Origin: Flavobacteriales bacterium
GTDB taxonomy: Bacteria > Bacteroidota > Bacteroidia > Flavobacteriales_F > PHOS-HE28
Assembly (NCBI GenBank): GCA_019638115.1
Contig: JAHBUK010000002.1
Span: forward strand, 627,867-691,866
Direction of reading: 5' to 3'
DNA: 64,000 nucleotides
Shown: positions 52,987 to 63,086 of the stretch, one piece after another
Numbering within the stretch: the stretch's first letter is position 1
Layout of the letters: the number at the start of each line of letters is the position of its first letter
Notes under the pieces: generated by a model
Told to the model about the DNA's origin: nothing
Databases searched by the model: none
What the model saw: only the letters and a program-made list of their open reading frames with translations
Made by a program: the position numbers and the translations under genes

Positions 52987-53994
52987 ATGGACGGGAAAAG
53001 CGCGCTGGTCATCACATCCATTGCCGGACCAGGTCCGGTGCTTCATGCATATGCCGCAGGGTGCCGTGCAACCGCAGCTCGCTTCATATTGATCGGCGAC
53101 CGCTCCTCTCCTGCCGCTTTCGATCTGCCGGGTTGTACGTTCCACGGTATCGAGGACCAGTTGGCCATGCATTGGGCCTTGGCACGCCTGCTTCCCGAGC
53201 GGCACTATGCACGCAAGAACCTGGGGTACCTGGAGGCCATTCGCGGAGGGGCCACGGTGATCGTGGAGACCGATGACGACAACATTCCCAATGCGGAATT
53301 CTGGAGCGGACGTGGGCCGGTCGTTGATGCGCGGTATGTGGAGCAGGCTGGATGGGTCAATGCCTACCGGTATTTCACGGAAGACCCGATCTGGCCGCGA
53401 GGCCTTCCTCTGGATTTGATCCGGAACGGAATGCCGGCCACCAGCGGTCCGCTTCCTGTTCACTGCCCCATACAGCAAGGCCTGGCCGATGGCGACCCCG
53501 ATGTGGATGCCATTTATCGATTGACCGGTGAACTGCCCGTGCATTTCCAGCGCCCCGCTCATCCATTGGCTCTTGGCCCGGGATCGTGGTGCCCGATCAA
53601 TTCGCAGAACACCACTTGGTTCCAGGAGGTCTTCCCCCTCTTGTACCTACCCTCCTACTGCAGTTTCCGAATGACCGACATCTGGCGTGGGTTCATTGCC
53701 CAGCGGATCGCCCATGTGAACGGCTGGAGCGTTTTGTTCCACCACGCCACCGTTGTTCAGGAACGCAATGAGCACGACCTGATGAAGGACTTTGGCCAGG
53801 AGGTGGTCGGCTACATGAACAACAGTGCCATCCGTGTTGCATTGGAAGAAGTGGTGCTTACACCCGGTGCGGAGTTCATGGGTGCCAACATGAAGCGGTG
53901 CTACGAGCGACTGGTCCAAATGGGCCTGCTTGAAGAGCGTGAACTGGTGCTTCTTGATGCCTGGTTGAACGACTTGGCCAAGGCCGCACCGTAG
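52987..53994 (+). CDS. STELLO-type glycosyltransferase
   Basis: A 335-residue protein of the STELLO/DUF288 family, first described in plants and nematodes. Visible features: a nucleotide-sugar fold start ALVITSIAGPGPVLHAYA, the family motif YARKNLGYLEAIRGGATVIVE, then ETDDDN as metal-binding part, and GSWCPINSQNTTWFQEVFP with YCSFRMTDIWRGFIAQ. No membrane span is present, unlike the plant proteins. Its acceptor is unknown; no polysaccharide cluster is next to it. Confidence 0.82.
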   Translation: MDGKSALVITSIAGPGPVLHAYAAGCRATAARFILIGDRSSPAAFDLPGCTFHGIEDQLAMHWALARLLPERHYARKNLGYLEAIRGGATVIVETDDDNIPNAEFWSGRGPVVDARYVEQAGWVNAYRYFTEDPIWPRGLPLDLIRNGMPATSGPLPVHCPIQQGLADGDPDVDAIYRLTGELPVHFQRPAHPLALGPGSWCPINSQNTTWFQEVFPLLYLPSYCSFRMTDIWRGFIAQRIAHVNGWSVLFHHATVVQERNEHDLMKDFGQEVVGYMNNSAIRVALEEVVLTPGAEFMGANMKRCYERLVQMGLLEERELVLLDAWLNDLAKAAP

Positions 53995-54016
53995 CTCCGG
54001 GTCCAACTGTAAAGCA

Positions 54017-54048
54017 GAACGCCTGATCGGTGACCCGACCAGGCGTTC
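54017..54048. terminator. Shared hairpin of the STELLO-type and FG-GAP genes
   Basis: GAACGCCTG (54017-54025) and CAGGCGTTC (54040-54048) pair, with an inner TCGG/CCGA stem. It is between convergent genes; a weak T-run (CTTTGTT) follows on the plus strand. Confidence 0.7.
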
Positions 54049-54066
54049 GCTTTGTTAGCAGGAGGA

Positions 54067-56781
54067 TCAGCGCACGATCATCACCTCACGCACAACATTG
54101 CGTTCCGCACCGATGATCTGCACCAGGTAGGCCCCGGGGCTAAGGGAAACCACAGGGATCACCGCTGTTCCGGTATTGGTCAAGCTGCTCTCCAGCACCT
54201 TGCGCCCTTGTGCATCGAAGAAGCTGACGCGATCACCGGCCATTGCACCATCAATGCGCATCTCCGTATTGGCAGGCACCGGATAGAGAGTTATGCCGGA
54301 GGTCTCATTGGCACCATTAATGCCCACCGAACCCACGTTAACGGTAACAGGCACGCGCTCACTGGCACACTCCATCGTCGGGGTGCGCACCTTCCAGTCG
54401 TAGAAGTAGTAGTACCAGGAAGGGCCAAAACCGGAGGTGGTGAGTTCGCCCATGGTACCAATGGGGTACGGATAGGATACACCGCCACTGTTTCGGAAAA
54501 GCGTGTGCTGGGGGCAACGCAGTGAAAGGTCCGTCCCTACGGGCACCTCGAAATTGAGGGTAAGCACATGGGTACCCTCCTCCAGGTCGAAGTTGGCGCT
54601 TTGCAGCACCGCACCCGCCGCGTTGCACAGGTTTACGGTACGCGGTCCTGCCCCAATGGCGTATACAGTGACTTGTTCAATGGTGAATGGCTCCCAAGCA
54701 TTGAAGAAGCTCTGCGAACCCGATGAGGGAATACCACCACCACCACTGTTGTCAGGCTTTCCACCGTTCATCTGAACACCGCCGTAAATGGTGGTGGCCT
54801 CTGCCCAGAAGGTGGTTTGCCCACTCACGAAGGGTGATTCCCACACGTTGCCTGTTCCTGCCGGGTTCGGGTCCGTTTCGTTCAAGTACCAATTGATGTT
54901 GTTGCCCACGGCAGAAAGCATTGCCGTGCCGGCGGTGGGGATCGTAACGTCGTCGGCCAAGGGAGCAGGAGCAGCCGGATTCACAAGGATCTCCACTTGG
55001 TTGCTGGAAACGCTTCCACACTGCCCTGTTGTGGTAACCGTATAGCTGCCCGTTTCGGTAACGCTTATGGTTGCACCGGTGGCACCGTTGCTCCAGACCG
55101 GGTTCGACGCGCTGCTGGAAACCAGTTCCACCGCTCCTCCTTCACAGAATTCCTCAGGACCGAGAACGGATACGGTCGGAGGCACATCCACGATGACTTG
55201 GACCGCAACCGAGTTGGAGAGAGCAGCGCAACCATCACCATCGAATGCAGTGACCGAATAATTGCCGGCAACACCTACTTCAATGCTTTCGGTATTGGCA
55301 CCATTGCTCCATGTGTAGGTGGTGTACCCTGTGGGGGCTTGCAACTGCACCGTATTGCCCGGGCAGAAGCTGGTGGAGCCAATGGCAGAGATCTGAATGG
55401 GTGCCGTGGTGCAAAGCGCCTCAGGTACGGTAAGGCGCTGATCGATCGCGGGGTTATGTACCACGGTGCGCACACCACTGGGCCAGTTCACCACCAGGGA
55501 ATCGATGCTGGTAGCCTGTCCCAGACCGAAATGGCTGGTAAGGGAGCTCATGTGGCTGAAGCCTTCACCCGAACGCACTTCGCGGGTCTGAACACCCCAA
55601 GTACCATAGAGCCAGAGTCGTGCACCGATACCGTCATTGTTGCTGAAAATGCCCTCCAAGCTTACCCGGAACCAATGGTTGGTACCGCCAGCGTTGTAGT
55701 AGATGGTACCTCCGCGGTGGATGTCCAACCAGCCATCGTTGTTCAGGTCGCCGATGCCCCCCTCCTTGGTCTGTATGTTGATGTTGGTGAAGGTGCCATT
55801 TCCGTTGTTCCGGTACATGCCACCGCCTACTTCGGAGAAAATGTCCACGAAACCATCGTTGTCGAAATCGGCGCCTTGGCCCTCCCAGGCGCCAAGCAGA
55901 CCAACACCAATGCCGCTCCCCGCTATCTGGTCGGTGAAGGTCCCATCACCATTGTTCATCATCAAGCGATTGCCGTCCGTGTGGTTCACGATGAAGGCGT
56001 CCATGAAACCGTCGTTGTTGAAGTCCTCGATGACCGTAGTCCAGGATTGGGCACCATCGCGAAGCCCGCTGCTTTGGCCGACCTCGGTCCAAGTGCCGTC
56101 GCCGTTGTTGCGGTAGTGCAGGTTGATCCGTTGTGCATCACCAACAGGTGCCCCGCTGCGGCACTTGCTGATGTAGAGATCAAGGTCACCGTCATTGTCC
56201 AGGTCGGTGAAAATGGAGGAGTAGTTCCCCCCTACCGTGGTCACTTGCTGCAGAAGCGATTGGTCTTCCACCACTGTTCCTGAGCCGGTGTTGCGATAGG
56301 GCTTGCTCAAGCCCACATCATGGCAGGAGAACGCATCCAACAAGCCATCGTTGTTGAAGTCCACCATGTTGGTGCGCTGGCTGAAGATGTACGGCGGGAA
56401 ATAGGTCTCGCTGTAGGTGGTGCCATTGTTGCCCGACCACATGAAGGAGTTGGCGCTTCCATTTCCGATCAGCACGTCCATGAACCCGTCACCGTTCAGA
56501 TCACCTGCGGCAATGCTCCAGTTGGGGCTTACCGTGGCATTGCCAAAGCTCTGTTGCATGAACGTGCCCCCGGGTTGCTGGAAGGCAATGAACAATTGGG
56601 TGCCGCTGAAGCGGATGATATCATCGAGCCCATCCCCGTTCACATCCACCACACAACTTGGGTCCCCGTAGGTTCCGGTCAATGCCGTCGTGTTGGTCGT
56701 GAACGCGATCTGAGCGCTTGCAGGTAAGGCTGTAAGAGCACCTATGCAAAGTGCCGCTATCAGTGGTCGTGTATTGTTCAT
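54067..56781 (-). CDS. FG-GAP/UnbV (CRTAC1-like) surface protein with T9SS domain
   Basis: A 904-residue exported protein. Signal peptide at 1-24; a beta-propeller with seven calcium-binding D-x-(N/D)-x-DG motifs between 46 and 353 (for example DVNGDGLDD and DLDNDGDLD); an ASPIC/UnbV domain at about 380-453 (GIGARLWLYGTWG, HFGLGQATSIDSLVVNWPSG); immunoglobulin-like repeats with WSNGANTESI and WSNGATGATI at 455-600; a further beta domain; and the T9SS C-terminal domain from ITLYPVPANTEMRI (830 on). It should be a surface protein, with a role in binding or adhesion by inference. Confidence 0.9.
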   Translation of the reverse strand: MNNTRPLIAALCIGALTALPASAQIAFTTNTTALTGTYGDPSCVVDVNGDGLDDIIRFSGTQLFIAFQQPGGTFMQQSFGNATVSPNWSIAAGDLNGDGFMDVLIGNGSANSFMWSGNNGTTYSETYFPPYIFSQRTNMVDFNNDGLLDAFSCHDVGLSKPYRNTGSGTVVEDQSLLQQVTTVGGNYSSIFTDLDNDGDLDLYISKCRSGAPVGDAQRINLHYRNNGDGTWTEVGQSSGLRDGAQSWTTVIEDFNNDGFMDAFIVNHTDGNRLMMNNGDGTFTDQIAGSGIGVGLLGAWEGQGADFDNDGFVDIFSEVGGGMYRNNGNGTFTNINIQTKEGGIGDLNNDGWLDIHRGGTIYYNAGGTNHWFRVSLEGIFSNNDGIGARLWLYGTWGVQTREVRSGEGFSHMSSLTSHFGLGQATSIDSLVVNWPSGVRTVVHNPAIDQRLTVPEALCTTAPIQISAIGSTSFCPGNTVQLQAPTGYTTYTWSNGANTESIEVGVAGNYSVTAFDGDGCAALSNSVAVQVIVDVPPTVSVLGPEEFCEGGAVELVSSSASNPVWSNGATGATISVTETGSYTVTTTGQCGSVSSNQVEILVNPAAPAPLADDVTIPTAGTAMLSAVGNNINWYLNETDPNPAGTGNVWESPFVSGQTTFWAEATTIYGGVQMNGGKPDNSGGGGIPSSGSQSFFNAWEPFTIEQVTVYAIGAGPRTVNLCNAAGAVLQSANFDLEEGTHVLTLNFEVPVGTDLSLRCPQHTLFRNSGGVSYPYPIGTMGELTTSGFGPSWYYYFYDWKVRTPTMECASERVPVTVNVGSVGINGANETSGITLYPVPANTEMRIDGAMAGDRVSFFDAQGRKVLESSLTNTGTAVIPVVSLSPGAYLVQIIGAERNVVREVMIVR

Positions 56782-56904
56782 CAGGGAGTTGGCGGTTTGG
56801 GTTCCACGGTGAAAGTAGATCGAAGATCCAGAAGAGCCGTGCTTGTGAACACCGCGTTCTTTGAATGCCAAGAACACGATGCTTCGCAAAGCGTTGATGG
56901 ACAC

Positions 56905-57345
56905 ATGAAATGGCTGAACCTGAGCTATAACGACCCTGCCGTGGAACGGGTGGTGAATGCTACCTGCGGAATGCCCATCGGCTTGTGGGAACGCTTGAAA
57001 CTCGGCGGCATTGGTACCGCACGCATGGATCTGCTGGATGCCCCGGGGGTGTTGATGGCCGATATCGATCGTGCGGAAGACCGACGGTTCTGCCATATCG
57101 AGTTCCGTTCCAAGGGCCTCATCATCCGATGCCGCAGCAGGTTGGAGACCCTTGGCGTCCCCCTGCCCTACGTTGGATCGATGAACATGAAGGTGCGGGA
57201 GGACGGCCATGGCGGCCAGGGTGCTCTAATACTCACCGACCATGAGGGTGGCATCTGGGCCTTTCGACCACATCCGGACCATTGGGCGAGTACGATCGCC
57301 TTATTGAATCGCCATCTCCCGACCGACGAACTCAAGCTGGAGTAG
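56905..57345 (+). CDS. Hypothetical protein
   Basis: A 146-residue protein from ATG 56905 (upstream in-frame ATG at 56797 would add 36 residues). It begins MKWLNLSYNDPAVERVV and contains MADIDRAEDRRFCHIEFRSKG and HEGGIWAFRPHPDHWASTIALLNRHL. It has no signal peptide or membrane span and no family was recognised. It lies 51 bases before the SDR gene on the same strand. Confidence 0.6.
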   Translation: MKWLNLSYNDPAVERVVNATCGMPIGLWERLKLGGIGTARMDLLDAPGVLMADIDRAEDRRFCHIEFRSKGLIIRCRSRLETLGVPLPYVGSMNMKVREDGHGGQGALILTDHEGGIWAFRPHPDHWASTIALLNRHLPTDELKLE

Positions 57346-57396
57346 ATAGGTAGCAAGGACCTGAACAAGCCGAGGTTGCAAAGCGTTGTCTCGACC

Positions 57397-58092
57397 ATGG
57401 ACAGCGCACCTTTTCTCATCATCGGGGGTACAAGCGGCATCGGCAGGGCAACTGCGGAAAGGCTCATCCAGCAAGGGCACCAGGTCATTACCGTGGGGCG
57501 CGGTGCCGATGCTCCTTCCGGAGTGATGGACCACATTGTAGCCGATGTGGTGCAGCATGGTATTCCTACCGACCGCATACCAACACATTTGGCGGGGATG
57601 GCCTACTGCCCCGGCTCCATTGTTCTGAAGCCCCTGCGATCCACCACGCTGGATGACCTACGGAGCGCGTTGGAAGTGAACTTGGTCGGGGCTTTCCGCT
57701 GTGCACAAGCAACGTCGGAAAGCTTGAAACGCACGCCCGGCTCGGCCATGCTATTCTTCAGCACGGTAGCCGTGGGTCAGGGAATGCCTTTCCATACTGC
57801 CATAGCGGCGGCGAAGGGAGGCGTTGAAGGATTGGCGCGCAGCCTGGCTGCGGAGTTGGCACCGCATGTGCGTGTGAACTGCATAGCGCCGAGTCTCACT
57901 CGTACCGCGTTGAGCGACAAGCTCCTGAACAGCCCGGAAAAAGAGAAAAGTGCTGCTGACCGGCACCCAATGAAGCGTATTGGAACCGTCCACGATATAG
58001 CCGCCGTGGCCCAGCTGCTTTTAACTCCGGAAGGAAGCTGGATCAGCGGGCAAGTGATCGGCGTTGACGGAGGCCTGTCCGTGCTGCGCTGA
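57397..58092 (+). CDS. SDR-family protein lacking the catalytic Tyr
   Basis: A 231-residue short-chain dehydrogenase/reductase-like protein. The NAD(P) motif GGTSGIGRATAERL opens it; NLVGAFR, the Ser in FFSTVAV and the C-terminal ISGQVIGVDGG fit the family. In place of the YxxxK active site there is FHTAIAAAKGG: the Lys is kept but the residue four before it is Ile, not Tyr. Some close SDR groups share this change, so catalysis may differ or be lost. It is convergent with the DoxX gene. Confidence 0.87.
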   Translation: MDSAPFLIIGGTSGIGRATAERLIQQGHQVITVGRGADAPSGVMDHIVADVVQHGIPTDRIPTHLAGMAYCPGSIVLKPLRSTTLDDLRSALEVNLVGAFRCAQATSESLKRTPGSAMLFFSTVAVGQGMPFHTAIAAAKGGVEGLARSLAAELAPHVRVNCIAPSLTRTALSDKLLNSPEKEKSAADRHPMKRIGTVHDIAAVAQLLLTPEGSWISGQVIGVDGGLSVLR

Positions 58093-58095
58093 GTT

Positions 58096-58494
58096 TCAGC
58101 TGAAGGAAATGCGGTTGATGGAGAACCGGCCGCTGCCGGTGAACAGCAAGGCAAGGAACCCGAAGAGATAGACCAAGGCGAGTTCCTTCTCACCAAAAGC
58201 CGCATCACCTTTTACCATGAAGGCGATGACCGCCATGCCGATGATCAACGGAACGAGGGCGGCCCTGGTCCATAGCCCGAGTACCACCAAAAGGGCGCAA
58301 ACCACCTCAGCGAACACGATCAATATCAGGGAGAAGGCACTTCCCAGACCGAAGGGATCGGGGAACCCGTCCATGCGATCACCAAAGGCCATTAGTTTGG
58401 GCAAACCATGCTGCCAGAACATGGTGCCACCCAAGCTAACGCGCAGGAACAGGGTTCCGAATTCCTCAGAGACGGGATCGCTATTAAGCAGCAT
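58096..58494 (-). CDS. DoxX family membrane protein
   Basis: A 132-residue protein with four hydrophobic segments, including FLRVSLGGTMFWQHGLPKL, SLILIVFAEVVCALLVVLGL, TRAALVPLIIGMAVIAFMV and LALVYLFGFLALLFTGSG. The first-helix pattern and the FAE motif fit DoxX. The role in Bacteroidota is not established. The ATG at 58494 is chosen; a TACTTTCG element lies 19 bases upstream (58521-58514). Confidence 0.85.
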   Translation of the reverse strand: MLLNSDPVSEEFGTLFLRVSLGGTMFWQHGLPKLMAFGDRMDGFPDPFGLGSAFSLILIVFAEVVCALLVVLGLWTRAALVPLIIGMAVIAFMVKGDAAFGEKELALVYLFGFLALLFTGSGRFSINRISFS

Positions 58495-58614
58495 GTTAAG
58501 GGGGATTCGACAGCGAAAGTAGACCCGCACCCAGCATCCGACCCGGTTGCAGCAAGCGACTTATCCACCGGCGATCGGGAACATTCCGAGACCGGCGTCG
58601 TTCAAGCGGCCACC

Positions 58615-59331
58615 ATGATAAAGAAGCTGCTCCCCTGCCTTTTCGCCCTTGGCACCATAGCCCTGTTCGCCCAAGAAGAACAGTCCGAACTTATGGCCGG
58701 TATGACCGCCCTGCGAATGGCCGATCATGGAACAGCTGAAAAAGCCTTTACGGCAGCCATTGGCAATGCCCCGGACAATGCACGCACGTGGTACTACCGC
58801 GCTGTGAACCGATTGGCCGTTGATGACCCGCAAGGCGCACTTCGTGACCTGGACCGCGCTTTGGAACTTGACCCTACCGATGTGCACGGCATGTTGCGCC
58901 GCGCAGAGGCCAACGAACGCTTGGGCCTTATGGCTGCTGCCCGCAAAGACTTGAAGCAAGTGCTCCTGGTCCACCAGAATGGTCCGGCCGCAGAGCACGC
59001 CTTGTCCCAACTGGGCTACCATGCGTTGGCGGAAGGCGATGCACGCCGTGCCCTTCAATATGCCGACAAATTGTGCTCCATAGCCCCATACGATGCCGCC
59101 GCTCACTATGAAAAGGGTACTGCCCTTAGCCTGTTGGACCGTGATCAAGAGGCCCTGGGTGCATTCCGACGCGCACTTGAACTTGACCCGACCATGGATA
59201 AAGCCATGGCCGGTGAAGGCATCATTCTAATGCGCATGGGACTCCGGCAAGATGCATGCTTTTCCCTGTACGCAGCTCGTGAAGCCGGCAACCGATCCGT
59301 TGACGAGCTGCTGATGATCCATTGCGAGTAA
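58615..59331 (+). CDS. Exported TPR protein
   Basis: A 238-residue protein with signal peptide (LLPCLFALGTIALFAQ) and TPR units such as NARTWYYRAVNRLAVDDPQGALRDLDRAL (quoted in part), DLDRALELDPT and ALGAFRRALELDPTMDKAM. Only the TPR scaffold is recognisable. Periplasmic location is inferred from the signal. It has no clear operon partner. Confidence 0.8.
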   Translation: MIKKLLPCLFALGTIALFAQEEQSELMAGMTALRMADHGTAEKAFTAAIGNAPDNARTWYYRAVNRLAVDDPQGALRDLDRALELDPTDVHGMLRRAEANERLGLMAAARKDLKQVLLVHQNGPAAEHALSQLGYHALAEGDARRALQYADKLCSIAPYDAAAHYEKGTALSLLDRDQEALGAFRRALELDPTMDKAMAGEGIILMRMGLRQDACFSLYAAREAGNRSVDELLMIHCE

Positions 59332-59664
59332 TTGGGAAACCGAATACCGGTACGGGGGCCAGGATCCGTGCCTTGGATATGGGGTGCGAAGAAGTGGACG
59401 GAGGTATGTTGACCACAGCACCCTTCTTCACCACCATCATCCGGAGCCGCGCAGAGGTGTTCCACACTGCTCAACCTGAGCAGTAAGCAACGGCCCGGTT
59501 TTACCGCATGAAAGAGAGGTTCCGCCCGAATATGGAACTCACTCCTGGACCTATCCCCCTGCCCCGGTTGATAACCACTTCTTTCCCCTTCGGTGAGAGG
59601 GGCTTACATACTACATTTGCGCCCCTGTTCGCGGACCGTTCGTAGGGTCCAGAGCAATACGCAC
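59332..59664. other. Intergenic region before thrS
   Basis: 333 bases with no convincing gene. It holds a small perfect hairpin CTGCTCA-ACC-TGAGCAG (59467-59483) without a T-tract, and the thrS promoter near 59589-59619. No tRNA-like fold or T-box could be made out. Confidence 0.6.
59589..59619 (+). promoter_or_regulatory. Promoter of the thrS-infC-rpmI-rplT block
   Basis: TTCGG (59589-59593), 18 bases, TACATTTG (59612-59619), matching the -7 consensus. The thrS ATG is 45 bases further on. Confidence 0.6.
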
Positions 59665-61608
<1,944 letters not shown>

Positions 61609-61640
61609 TGTAGAGCGATACAGGAACCAAACAGGACTAC

Positions 61641-62243
61641 GTGGCAGGACCATTCTTCAAACGACCAAGCGGACCACCCCGACCCGGCGGTGGCGGAGCA
61701 CGGCGCCCCTACAGGGGCCGAGTGATCAAGGAAGATCCACACCGGATCAACGAACGGATCACCGGACTCAACGAGGTGCGTGTGGTCGGCGAGAACGTGG
61801 AACAGGGGGTCTACCCTTTCCGCCAAGCTTTGCAAATGGCCGAAGACCTCGGACTGGACCTGGTGGAGATCAGCGCCAACGCGGTGCCACCGGTATGCCG
61901 GATCATCGAGTACAAGAAGTTCCTCTACGACCTGAAAAAGAAGCAGAAGGAACTAAAGGCCAAGGCTGCAACGGTTGAAATGAAGGAAGTGCGCTTCGGT
62001 CCCAACACCGATGAGCATGACCTGAACTTCAAACTGAAGCACGCCCGGAAGTTCATTGAGGAAGGCCACAAAGTGAAGGCCTTCGTGTTCTTCCGTGGAC
62101 GCACGATCGTGTTCAAGGAACGCGGTGAGATCCTGCTGCTGAAGTTCGCCCAAGCGCTGGAGGATGTTGCCATCGTGGAGCAGATGCCCAAGCTGGAAGG
62201 CAAGCGGATGATCATGTACGTCATCCCCAAGAAGAAAAAATGA
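61641..62243 (+). CDS. infC: Translation initiation factor IF-3
   Basis: A 200-residue IF-3. After a Pro/Gly/Arg-rich N-terminus it has [19 protein letters not shown], the N-domain end [21 protein letters not shown] (split) and the C-domain with [33 protein letters not shown]. The start is GTG at 61641; a non-ATG start is in line with the use of rare starts for IF-3 self-control in other bacteria, though that is not shown here. It is 32 bases after thrS. Confidence 0.96.
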   Translation: MAGPFFKRPSGPPRPGGGGARRPYRGRVIKEDPHRINERITGLNEVRVVGENVEQGVYPFRQALQMAEDLGLDLVEISANAVPPVCRIIEYKKFLYDLKKKQKELKAKAATVEMKEVRFGPNTDEHDLNFKLKHARKFIEEGHKVKAFVFFRGRTIVFKERGEILLLKFAQALEDVAIVEQMPKLEGKRMIMYVIPKKKK

Positions 62244-62331
62244 CCATTCCAACAGCGCTTAGCCGCTCGGAAAGGAACACAGGACAAGTAAGGACAACGG
62301 ACAACGGAAGGATCAATACAACTCGACGGCC

Positions 62332-62523
62332 ATGCCAAAGATGAAGACGAAGTCCGGCGCCAAGAAGCGATTCAAGCTGACCGGCACCGGCAAGATCAAG
62401 CGCAAACACGCTTACAAAAGCCACATCCTGACGAAGAAGGATACGAAGAGGAAGCGCAACCTCACCAAGATGACCCTTGTGCATCCCAGCGATCACAAGA
62501 ACATCCTTTCCCTTCTTCCCTAA
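62332..62523 (+). CDS. rpmI: Large ribosomal subunit protein bL35
   Basis: A 63-residue basic protein: [31 protein letters not shown] (given in part), then [14 protein letters not shown]. Length and pattern are those of bL35. It lies between infC and rplT, the usual order. Confidence 0.97.
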   Translation: MPKMKTKSGAKKRFKLTGTGKIKRKHAYKSHILTKKDTKRKRNLTKMTLVHPSDHKNILSLLP

Positions 62524-62631
62524 GGAACCCCAACCGCACCGGGGTAAAACAGGTAGCGTTAACCAGGACGTGCAGCCAACAAGAGAACCGACCAGTTCGG
62601 CGCCGCTCACGCCCAAAAACACACAGGCCAA

Positions 62632-62976
62632 ATGCCACGTAGTCAGAACAAAGTAGCCAGCCGGGCCCGCCGCAAAAAGGTGCTCGATATGGCAAAGGGC
62701 AGCTTCGGCGCCCGCAAGAACGTATTCACCGTTGCCAAGAACAGCGTTGAGAAAGGTCTCACCCACGCGTACAAGGGTCGTAAGCTGAAGAAGCGCGATT
62801 TCCGTGCGCTGTGGATCCAACGCATCAATGCAGCTGCTCGCACCAACGGCATCAGCTACAGCGTGCTGATGGACCGCTTGAAGAAGGCCAACATCGACCT
62901 GGACCGCAAGGCCCTGGCCGAGATCGCCTACAACGACGCGGCAGCATTCACCGCCATCGTCAACAAGGTGAAGTGA
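62632..62976 (+). CDS. rplT: Large ribosomal subunit protein bL20
   Basis: A 114-residue RNA-binding protein: [22 protein letters not shown], then [21 protein letters not shown] and the Ala-rich end. Early assembly protein of the 50S subunit and, in other phyla, a repressor of its own operon. A terminator follows 27 bases on. No clear L20 leader could be recognised in the rpmI gaps. Confidence 0.97.
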   Translation: MPRSQNKVASRARRKKVLDMAKGSFGARKNVFTVAKNSVEKGLTHAYKGRKLKKRDFRALWIQRINAAARTNGISYSVLMDRLKKANIDLDRKALAEIAYNDAAAFTAIVNKVK

Positions 62977-63003
62977 TCACCATTCCTTCCGTATCCGTCC
63001 GGC

Positions 63004-63036
63004 AAGGGGATCCCAGTGGGGTCCCCTTCGCTTTTA
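63004..63036 (+). terminator. Terminator after rplT
   Basis: AAGGGGATCCC and GGGGTCCCCTT form a stem with one mismatch around AGT, followed by CGCTTTTA. It closes the thrS-infC-rpmI-rplT block. Confidence 0.8.
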
Positions 63037-63054
63037 TGGGTCTTCCTGTTCACC

Positions 63055-63082
63055 TTGTGGCAACATCGGCCGAATACCTTTG
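63055..63082 (+). promoter_or_regulatory. Promoter of the endonuclease gene
   Basis: TTG (63055-63057), 17 bases, TACCTTTG (63075-63082). The ATG is only four bases after it, so the transcript should be leaderless or nearly so. Confidence 0.6.
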
Positions 63083-63086
63083 GGCC

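Noticed and set aside
58558-58570. A third DnaA box (TTATCCACC) near 58561
   Set aside because: It has one mismatch at a key position and stands alone between unrelated genes.
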